From contig CAYSWH010000001.1 in the NCBI GenBank assembly GCA_964434775.1, forward strand, positions 1 to 64,000: DNA of 64,000 nucleotides, read 5' to 3'. Positions 58,868 to 64,000 of this stretch are shown here, piece after piece. Within the stretch, counting starts at the first letter, position 1, and every line of letters begins with the position of its first letter. The position numbers and the translations under genes are program-made. The DNA is from CAYSWH01 sp964434775 (GTDB lineage Bacteria; Patescibacteriota; JACMRA01). The notes below the pieces were generated by a model. It made no database searches, had not been told where the DNA came from, and saw nothing but the letters and a program-made list of their open reading frames with translations.

Positions 58868-59203
58868 CTATTTGAAGTTAAGCAAAAAAATCGAAATGAT
58901 TGCCAATGTTATTCCAAAAGCTTCTCTCAAACTCAGTGTCTCTTTGAGAATTAGAAAGCCCAACACATTAGACAATATTACAGCCGTAGCTCCAAAGAGT
59001 GCTGAAGTCTTTCCTACAGAGTGGAGAGAGAAAATGTACAATTGACCTATAGTAGCTAAAAAACGCACTACAAAATAGGCTAATAACCAAGGCTTAAGTA
59101 GCGAATCAGGAGTAAATCCCTCATCTCTAAGAAAATACCTGGCTGTAAGATCGCTGGCAGTAAAAAGTAATTGACTAAAGATTAAAATTAGGATGTTCCA
59201 CAT
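58868..59203 (-). CDS. EamA/DMT-like small membrane transporter
   Basis: 111 aa with four predicted helices. The last third, GKTSALFGATAVILSNVLGFLILKETLSLREAFGITL, is typical of the EamA (drug/metabolite transporter) repeat, with the conserved glutamate in LKETLS. Full EamA proteins have two such repeats and ten helices; this is a single repeat, like small multidrug resistance or the paired half-transporters that dimerise. No partner gene is next to it. Substrate unknown. Confidence 0.78.
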   Translation of the reverse strand: MWNILILIFSQLLFTASDLTARYFLRDEGFTPDSLLKPWLLAYFVVRFLATIGQLYIFSLHSVGKTSALFGATAVILSNVLGFLILKETLSLREAFGITLAIISIFLLNFK

Positions 59204-59467
59204 TTATTTTTTTGTTACCGATTTAATTATAAGTCATTTTTCATGAATTGCATAGAATCGCAAGTTTATTTGAGTGATATTATATAAAAACCGGCCGCAA
59301 AGAATTTTTACTCTTAAACTGAGAAGCTTGATTATTAATGAATAATCAGAAAACACAAAAACATTGACATTTTTTCAAGCTTAGGTTAATCCTAATTGGA
59401 AGCTGAAATTAAGCTGCCAAGCAAAAATAGGTTTTTTAATAACAGTCTCTTAAAAAGTATTTCAAAA

Positions 59468-59554
59468 GCCGTTGTGGTGGAATTGGTAGACACGCTGGAC
59501 TCAAAATCCAGTGGTAGCAATACCGTGAGAGTTCAAGTCTCTCCGACGGCACCA
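59468..59554 (+). tRNA. tRNA-Leu (CAA)
   Basis: 87-nt class II tRNA. Acceptor GCCGTTG against CGACGGC, anticodon stem CTGGA/TCCAG with loop CTCAAAA (anticodon CAA), a long variable arm GGTAGCAATACC, T-arm GAGAGTTCAAGTCTCTC, discriminator A and encoded CCA. Confidence 0.94.
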
Positions 59555-59583
59555 TTCAAAAACAAAAATTCCGGTTTTTAGCG

Positions 59584-59605
59584 ATACCTTTTTTTGGTAT
59601 TTTTC
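59584..59605 (+). terminator. Weak intrinsic terminator after tRNA-Leu
   Basis: ATACC/GGTAT stem (59584-59588 with 59596-59600), loop of seven T, followed by TTTTC. It may end the tRNA transcript before murJ. Confidence 0.5.
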
Positions 59606-59638
59606 TCTAACTTTTTACCAAACAAATAATTTCTAAAT

Positions 59639-61279
59639 TTGCCTACTGAAAAAATTTCTCAAGGATTTCTTCATCAGATTCAAACCAAACTGCTTAACCC
59701 AAACGTTCAGTCGGTATTAATTATTTCCTTTTTCCTTTTTGCCTCAAGAGGCCTTGGTTTCTTTCGAAATATTATTATTTATAACCGAATGGAGCCAATA
59801 GATTCCGATCTACTCTTGACAGCCACCGCCATCCCCGAGCTTCTTGCCACCTTCCTTATTATGGGCACTATTACTAATGCTGTTCTTCCGGTCGCCAGTC
59901 GAATCGGACAAGAGGATAAAGAACTAAAAGCCTCTTCCTACATTAATTTAATTATTCTTAGCATTTGCCTTTTTTTGGCTGTAGTAATTGTTCTGTGTCT
60001 GATTTTTACCGGACCAATTTTACAGTTTTTTACCAGTGAAGCTGCTTGGCAAGACTTCACTCAAGCCGGATTAATCGGAGATTATATTAATGTTACCCGT
60101 ATTCTTCTTCTTACCCCCCTTTTCTTTGCCATGCAAAGTGTCTTGGGTGTTTTTCTCACTATTCACCGTAAGTTTTTTGTCTATTCCCTGGCCGGATTAG
60201 TGTATAACATAGGCATGATTGCCGGACTTTTGGTGGGAGTTCAAAGTAATTATTATTATGCGGCCATAGGTATGCTTCTAGGTTCTTCTCTATCAGTATT
60301 GGTCTACTTTGTGGAGGCTCGCCGTAGCGGACTTAGGGGCTTAAAAGTATTGATTACCAGGTTTAAGGAAGAAGTTGAAAAATTAAAGCCGGATTTGGTA
60401 CATACTTGGAAGTTGTTCTTGCCGGCTATGTTAACTATTAACGGAGTTGTGGTGGCTAACTTGATGATTAAAAACGTGGCTTCCGGTGCTTCCGGCCAGA
60501 TTACCGCCTTTGATATCGGGCTTTCCATTCAAAATGTCTTCTTTACAGTTATCACATCGATAAGCGCCGTATTCTTTCCTTCTCTGGCTAAGTCTTTTTT
60601 GGATGATGAGAAAGACAGACACAGGTTTTGGGCCAAATTAAAAACTTATAGCGAATATACTGCCCTTATCTCTCTTTCCGGCTCAATTTTAACTTTCCTT
60701 TTTGCCCCAGTAGTAATGTGGCTTTTTACTCTTTTCAATAGTGGGCAAGGCACAGCTGATTATATTGTTTATATAGCCAGAATTGCCAGCCTCAGCTTTG
60801 TTTTTCAATCTGTTAACGAAGTAGTAGGTAAGTACTTTTACGTCAAAGAAAGGCTTTGGCCGCCAATGATTATTTCTACTATTGCAATCATCTTTCAAAT
60901 CAGTCTAATCTACTTTTTAATCGGTAGAGGGTACGATGAAGGTTTTAGTGTAGGCCTAAGTATGTTGATTAATGGTCTAACTATTTTTACTTTTTCTTAC
61001 TTACTTATTAGAAGAGAGTATTTGCAAGAACAAGGAATTCACCCGAAATATCAAAACATTCGTCAATTTTCAGGAGAAAAAAATCGTGATTTTATCCACG
61101 ACAAAAAAACCCCTGATTTGAATACCGCTGAAGAGGAAGAGGAAGTTGATTTTGAATTAAAAATCAATGAAGAAAAGGACGAGGTTAAAGAAGTAAACAA
61201 ATATTATATAGCTGAAAAAGAAGAAAGAGGCTTGACACCAAGAAATACTAAATTCAAATTACCAATTAAGAAAATTTAG
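59639..61279 (+). CDS. murJ: MurJ/MviN family lipid II flippase
   Basis: 546-aa polytopic protein with about 13-14 transmembrane helices and a charged cytoplasmic tail of about 90 residues. MOP-superfamily MurJ pattern: ISFFLFASRGLGFFRNIIIYNRM (helix 1 with conserved Arg), ATAIPELLATFLIMGTITNAVLPV, and LFALF-type FTLFNSGQ further on. It flips the peptidoglycan precursor lipid II across the membrane. The start is a TTG at 59639 because no ATG precedes the first helix. The acidic tail (EEEEEVDFELKINEEKDEV) is longer than usual. A small coiled-coil membrane protein gene follows 16 bp later. Confidence 0.9.
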   Translation: MPTEKISQGFLHQIQTKLLNPNVQSVLIISFFLFASRGLGFFRNIIIYNRMEPIDSDLLLTATAIPELLATFLIMGTITNAVLPVASRIGQEDKELKASSYINLIILSICLFLAVVIVLCLIFTGPILQFFTSEAAWQDFTQAGLIGDYINVTRILLLTPLFFAMQSVLGVFLTIHRKFFVYSLAGLVYNIGMIAGLLVGVQSNYYYAAIGMLLGSSLSVLVYFVEARRSGLRGLKVLITRFKEEVEKLKPDLVHTWKLFLPAMLTINGVVVANLMIKNVASGASGQITAFDIGLSIQNVFFTVITSISAVFFPSLAKSFLDDEKDRHRFWAKLKTYSEYTALISLSGSILTFLFAPVVMWLFTLFNSGQGTADYIVYIARIASLSFVFQSVNEVVGKYFYVKERLWPPMIISTIAIIFQISLIYFLIGRGYDEGFSVGLSMLINGLTIFTFSYLLIRREYLQEQGIHPKYQNIRQFSGEKNRDFIHDKKTPDLNTAEEEEEVDFELKINEEKDEVKEVNKYYIAEKEERGLTPRNTKFKLPIKKI

Positions 61280-61295
61280 AAATCTTTGTCCATAA

Positions 61296-61616
61296 ATGAA
61301 AACCAACCCGCTGATCCGTTTAGTTTTTCTTCTAGTTGTATTCATCACGCAATTTATTGTGTTAATTCTAAACATCAACACTTTTTTTACTTTGCAAAAC
61401 CAGGCCGAACAAAAGGAAGCTATCTTGCAAGAAGAAGAAAAAGAACAAGAAAATAGACTCAACCAGGCTCAACAAAATATTCGTCAAGAAATGGAATCCA
61501 GTAAAAATAACGAAACTTTGGAAAGAATCGATGATACGACAAAACCGGAAGATATTTTGGCCCCTGAAAGACCTGATGCAGATAAAGATATTGAACAAAA
61601 CTTAATCGACAGGTAA
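61296..61616 (+). CDS. Small membrane protein with coiled coil
   Basis: 106 aa: one transmembrane helix (about residues 8-28, IRLVFLLVVFITQFIVLILN), then a strongly charged coiled coil (AEQKEAILQEEEKEQENRL..) and an acidic tail. The shape resembles small division or wall-complex proteins such as FtsL/DivIC, but no family motif is visible. It follows murJ at 16 bp and is probably co-transcribed. Confidence 0.65.
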   Translation: MKTNPLIRLVFLLVVFITQFIVLILNINTFFTLQNQAEQKEAILQEEEKEQENRLNQAQQNIRQEMESSKNNETLERIDDTTKPEDILAPERPDADKDIEQNLIDR

Positions 61617-61668
61617 CCTTGACAGCTCTCCAAATTATTTCTACAAAAATCTTAAAAAATATCTTCAC

Positions 61669-62130
61669 ATGTCGGAAACAGTAAAACTTTCTATAGGAGA
61701 CCAAGCCCCTGACTTTGTCGTGGTTGATTCAACCGGAAATAAAATCAGTTTAGATAATATTTTGAAGGAAAATAAATATCTTTTGTTGGTTTTTTATCCC
61801 GGAGATGATACTCCCGGCTGCACCAAGCAACTCTGTGGAGTAAGAGATATTTACACAGAGTATCAGAATTTGGGAGTGAAAGTTTTAGGAGTAAATTCCG
61901 CTGAGGCTGATTCCCATCAAAAGTTTATTAACAAATACAACTTTCCCTTTGAAATATTGGTTGACAGAGATAATCAAATCAGAGATAAATATGGAGCAAT
62001 CAAAAACTTCTTTGGTAAAAAAATTACCAAACGAGGAGTTTTTCTGATAGATAAAAATGGAATTATAAAATTTATTCATTGGGGTCAACAAGACAATCAA
62101 GAAATATTAGATCTAATACAAAACAATTAA
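61669..62130 (+). CDS. bcp: Peroxiredoxin, Bcp/PrxQ type
   Basis: 153-aa thiol peroxidase. The peroxidatic cysteine lies in YPGDDTPGCTKQLCGVRD (about residues 42-59), with a second cysteine five residues later (CTKQLC), the PrxQ/Bcp arrangement of atypical two-Cys enzymes. FINKYNFPFEILVDRDNQI and the RGVFLIDKNGII strand complete the thioredoxin-like fold. It reduces hydroperoxides with electrons from thioredoxin. Followed by an Hsp20 gene on the same strand, which together suggest a stress module. Confidence 0.95.
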   Translation: MSETVKLSIGDQAPDFVVVDSTGNKISLDNILKENKYLLLVFYPGDDTPGCTKQLCGVRDIYTEYQNLGVKVLGVNSAEADSHQKFINKYNFPFEILVDRDNQIRDKYGAIKNFFGKKITKRGVFLIDKNGIIKFIHWGQQDNQEILDLIQNN

Positions 62131-62172
62131 AGCAAATTAACAAAGTATTTACATAATTCAAGTTAAAAAAAT

Positions 62173-62574
62173 ATGTCACAAATAAACATTAAAGATAACA
62201 CAGGCGGTTTTAGAGCTAACAACAATGAATGGAAACCCGAAGAAATTCCCCAATTAACAGTAGATGTTTACCGAGACGAAACAAAAATATACGTAGTTTC
62301 CACTGTTGCCGGAGTAAACCCTAATGACCTTGATATTTCCATTGAAAACAATACTCTCTCAATCAAAGGAATCAGACGCAAACCCTACGACGACAAAACC
62401 AACACAGTCTTACTGGAAGAATGCTTCTGGGGAGAATTCTACCGAGAATTAACAATAAACGAAAACTTGGATGTGGAAAAGATAAAAGCCAGCTTACATC
62501 AAGGTATTCTAATTGTTGAAATTCCCATCCTTAGAGTTGCATCACAAAAGAAAATTACCGTAGATTTTAGCTAA
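62173..62574 (+). CDS. Hsp20/alpha-crystallin small heat-shock protein
   Basis: 133 aa. Alpha-crystallin domain from about residue 36: LTVDVYRDETKIYVVSTVAG, LDISIENNTLSIKGIRRKP, CFWGEFYRELTIN and the C-terminal KASLHQGILIVEIPI, followed by the IxI-like anchor IPIL. It holds unfolding proteins in oligomers, independent of ATP. N-terminal extension is short. Its last codons overlap the convergent RNase HII gene by 8 bp. Confidence 0.95.
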   Translation: MSQINIKDNTGGFRANNNEWKPEEIPQLTVDVYRDETKIYVVSTVAGVNPNDLDISIENNTLSIKGIRRKPYDDKTNTVLLEECFWGEFYRELTINENLDVEKIKASLHQGILIVEIPILRVASQKKITVDFS

Positions 62575-63373
62575 GGATTTTCCTCAAAAAGGTTTTCCGA
62601 AAGTACTTGTTCACCGGATTTTGTTTGATAGCTTGTAGGTGCTTGGCGGTGCAGTAGCCTTTATTTCGTTCCCAATCGTAGTCAGGAAACTCCAAGTGAA
62701 TTTGATGCATTAGATTATCTCTGGTAACTTTGGCGTAGTTGCTGGCTAGGGCTACGCTGAGGTACTTGTCGTCAGCTCCGTTTTCCCGGTGGATCTCATA
62801 TTCAAAGCTATTACCGCTAAAAAGGTCCCTGGAAGTTATCCGTGCCAAAAAATCTAAAGACGGATTTAAACTCAAATTGTTTATTTTCGCTATTTTTTTT
62901 GTTAGTTCGGGATTTAACTTAGGCAGCAACTTTATCTTTCCGTCGGCAATTAACTTAACCTTGCAAATAGTTGACTCACTTCTGAAAATTCTCGGCAGAA
63001 CAACTTCATGATGCAAAATTTCCGCAAGAATGACCAGCAAATGAGAAATGCAAACTCCAATTCCATATTCATCAATCAAATCATTATCTGCCATCAAAAC
63101 CTTTGCCGATATTTTTTTTCGATTGATAAGCTCAAAAACCTCCAACCTTTCCTTTTCCGTCAACTTCTTACTATCTCTAACTAAACAAAATTCTTTATTT
63201 TGCTTGTAGAATAATCCGGCCTCTCTCAGCCAACTCAAATTTTTTTGACGGCTATCAGACTTTACAGAGTTTTCCACATATTCAGGATACAAGCTATCCA
63301 GAATAACCGCCCCAACATGCACGGGTCCAACTACCGGACCTCTACCGACCTCATCTATTCCAATAACAAACAT
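62567..63373 (-). CDS. rnhB: Ribonuclease HII
   Basis: 268-aa endonuclease that cleaves RNA in RNA-DNA hybrids and excises misincorporated ribonucleotides. Active-site carboxylates: Asp and Glu in GIDEVGRGPVVGPV (Asp6, Glu7), Asp in LIADGKIKLLP and the Asp in GADDKYLSVALASNYAKVTRD. DSKKLTEKERLEVF is the family DSKKLS motif. It is about 60 residues longer than common RNase HII because of insertions around residues 25-55 and 135-180. Monocistronic. Confidence 0.94.
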   Translation of the reverse strand: MFVIGIDEVGRGPVVGPVHVGAVILDSLYPEYVENSVKSDSRQKNLSWLREAGLFYKQNKEFCLVRDSKKLTEKERLEVFELINRKKISAKVLMADNDLIDEYGIGVCISHLLVILAEILHHEVVLPRIFRSESTICKVKLIADGKIKLLPKLNPELTKKIAKINNLSLNPSLDFLARITSRDLFSGNSFEYEIHRENGADDKYLSVALASNYAKVTRDNLMHQIHLEFPDYDWERNKGYCTAKHLQAIKQNPVNKYFRKTFLRKILS

Positions 63374-63547
63374 TTTCTTTCAGTCATCTGCCATCAAATT
63401 TGAAAAGGATACTCAGGTTTGTCAAAGAAAGAAACATATTTGACGAATTTTTAGTTTTTATGCTAATTGTTTAGTAATTAAATTGAACACAATAATATTT
63501 GTTTTCTTTGGGGTAACTTAGGTTTCAGGATCCTGATTTTTTAGAAT

Positions 63548-64000
63548 ATGAATTCAATATTAATAGTATATACCACAGTTGGCGGAAATACGGCCATGGT
63601 TGTGGAAAAAGTTAGTCAGGTGCTGGCAGAAAATGATTTCTCGCCGGAACTAAAAAGAGTTGAGCTGGTAGAATTTTCTGAGATTAAAAACTACGACCTG
63701 GTAATTTTAGCTAGCCCCACATATGGTCAAGGAACTGTAGAAGCTCATTTTGTACCCTTTCTCAAAGAAATGAAGAAAGAAGGGCTTAGTGGTCAAAATT
63801 GTGTAGTTATCGGCCTTGGTGATGTCAAATATTACCCGCATTATTTAACCGAAGCTACAGCTATTTTAGAAAACTATGTTAAAGAGAGTGGTGGCACTTT
63901 GTTTGTTCCCAGTATGAGAATCGGTAAAAACCCAATTTCTCTCTTGGATTCCATGGTCAAAAGTTGGAGCCAAAGATTAGTCAAAAAAATTAAGGAAATT
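63548..64000 (+). CDS. Flavodoxin-like protein, runs off the window
   Basis: Starts at ATG 63548 and remains open through the right edge, 151 codons so far. The N-terminus is ILIVYTTVGGNTAMVVEKV, a flavodoxin FMN-phosphate loop (T/S-x-T-G-N-T), followed by LVILASPTYGQGTVEAHFVPF (second FMN loop) and CVVIGLGDVKYYPHYLTEA (third). It carries electrons at low potential, possibly to an activase of the pyruvate formate-lyase type; this link is speculation. The C-terminus lies outside. Confidence 0.85.
   Translation, partial: MNSILIVYTTVGGNTAMVVEKVSQVLAENDFSPELKRVELVEFSEIKNYDLVILASPTYGQGTVEAHFVPFLKEMKKEGLSGQNCVVIGLGDVKYYPHYLTEATAILENYVKESGGTLFVPSMRIGKNPISLLDSMVKSWSQRLVKKIKEI

Noticed and set aside
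1..64000. CRISPR array or alternative genetic code
   Set aside because: No regularly spaced identical repeats with unique spacers were seen, and TGA is used as a stop in several intact genes.

Overview
The window is AT-rich and reads with the standard bacterial code: TGA is a stop, for example in the ClbS-like gene and sufC. Short envelope-anchored proteins, a trimmed SUF system, VanW, MurJ, several TTG/GTG starts and an intergenic repeat family that would translate as CHGELVSAS suggest an ultra-small Candidate Phyla Radiation (Patescibacteria) bacterium. That assignment is inference from gene style; no rRNA is present to anchor it.

Layout. 0.1-2.9 kb: compact iron-sulfur operon sufC, a short sufB/D and sufS; a SufT-like DUF59 gene lies far away at 56.2 kb. 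2.9-4.2 kb: two membrane-anchored unknowns. 4.44-4.79 kb: a consensus promoter, a long structured untranslated transcript and an intrinsic terminator, the best candidate for an undescribed RNA. 4.9-7.4 kb: DUF2199-like, FkbM methyltransferase, alpha/beta hydrolase and GNAT genes. 7.6-9.6 kb: small minus-strand genes including an RRM protein. 9.6-11.0 kb: sigma factor with a probable membrane anti-sigma. 11.1-14.3 kb: a Pnkp-like kinase-phosphatase, an anchored two-repeat protein and a purple-acid-type phosphatase. 14.8-16.4 kb: ClbS/DfsB-like protein and a strongly promoted secreted protein.

16.7-36.1 kb is a large surface-glycan locus: GT-C-like membrane protein, glycosyltransferase, UDP-glucose dehydrogenase, broken FAD oxidoreductase, GT4, then two tandem copies of a three-gene cassette (cytosolic GT4, GT-C integral membrane protein, anchored protein with two carbohydrate-binding-like modules). 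The third genes of the two cassettes are diverged overall but share a 614-bp block that is identical base for base, which indicates recent gene conversion or an assembly collapse. I read the cassette as a split AftD-like arabinosyltransferase-type machine; this is a hypothesis.

36.7-40.9 kb: copper operon (perfect CsoR-type palindrome, csoR, frameshifted copA, HMA-DsbD-like protein, cupredoxin). 41.6-42.1 kb: tmRNA on the minus strand with an unusual long tag ending in FA. 42.5 kb: Nramp-like transporter. 44.6-49.5 kb: minus-strand operon of solute-binding protein, TelA, solute-binding/VWA protein and XpaC. 50.6-52.8 kb: pyruvate formate-lyase. 53.5-53.8 kb: tRNA-fMet and tRNA-Asp with their own promoter and terminator; tRNA-Leu at 59.5 kb. 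54-64 kb: VanW, a Kazal-domain surface protein (frameshifted), DUF59, phosphoglycerate-mutase-like, AlbA_2, EamA-like, MurJ, peroxiredoxin, Hsp20, RNase HII and a flavodoxin that runs off the right edge.

Five copies of a MITE-like repeat with short TATAG..CTATA ends lie at 15.3, 36.4, 40.9, 44.1 and 49.6 kb. At least five genes carry small frameshifts (about 8.0, 22.5, 36.2, 37.9 and 55.35 kb), several at homopolymers, so either the consensus contains indel errors or the genome is decaying at these loci.
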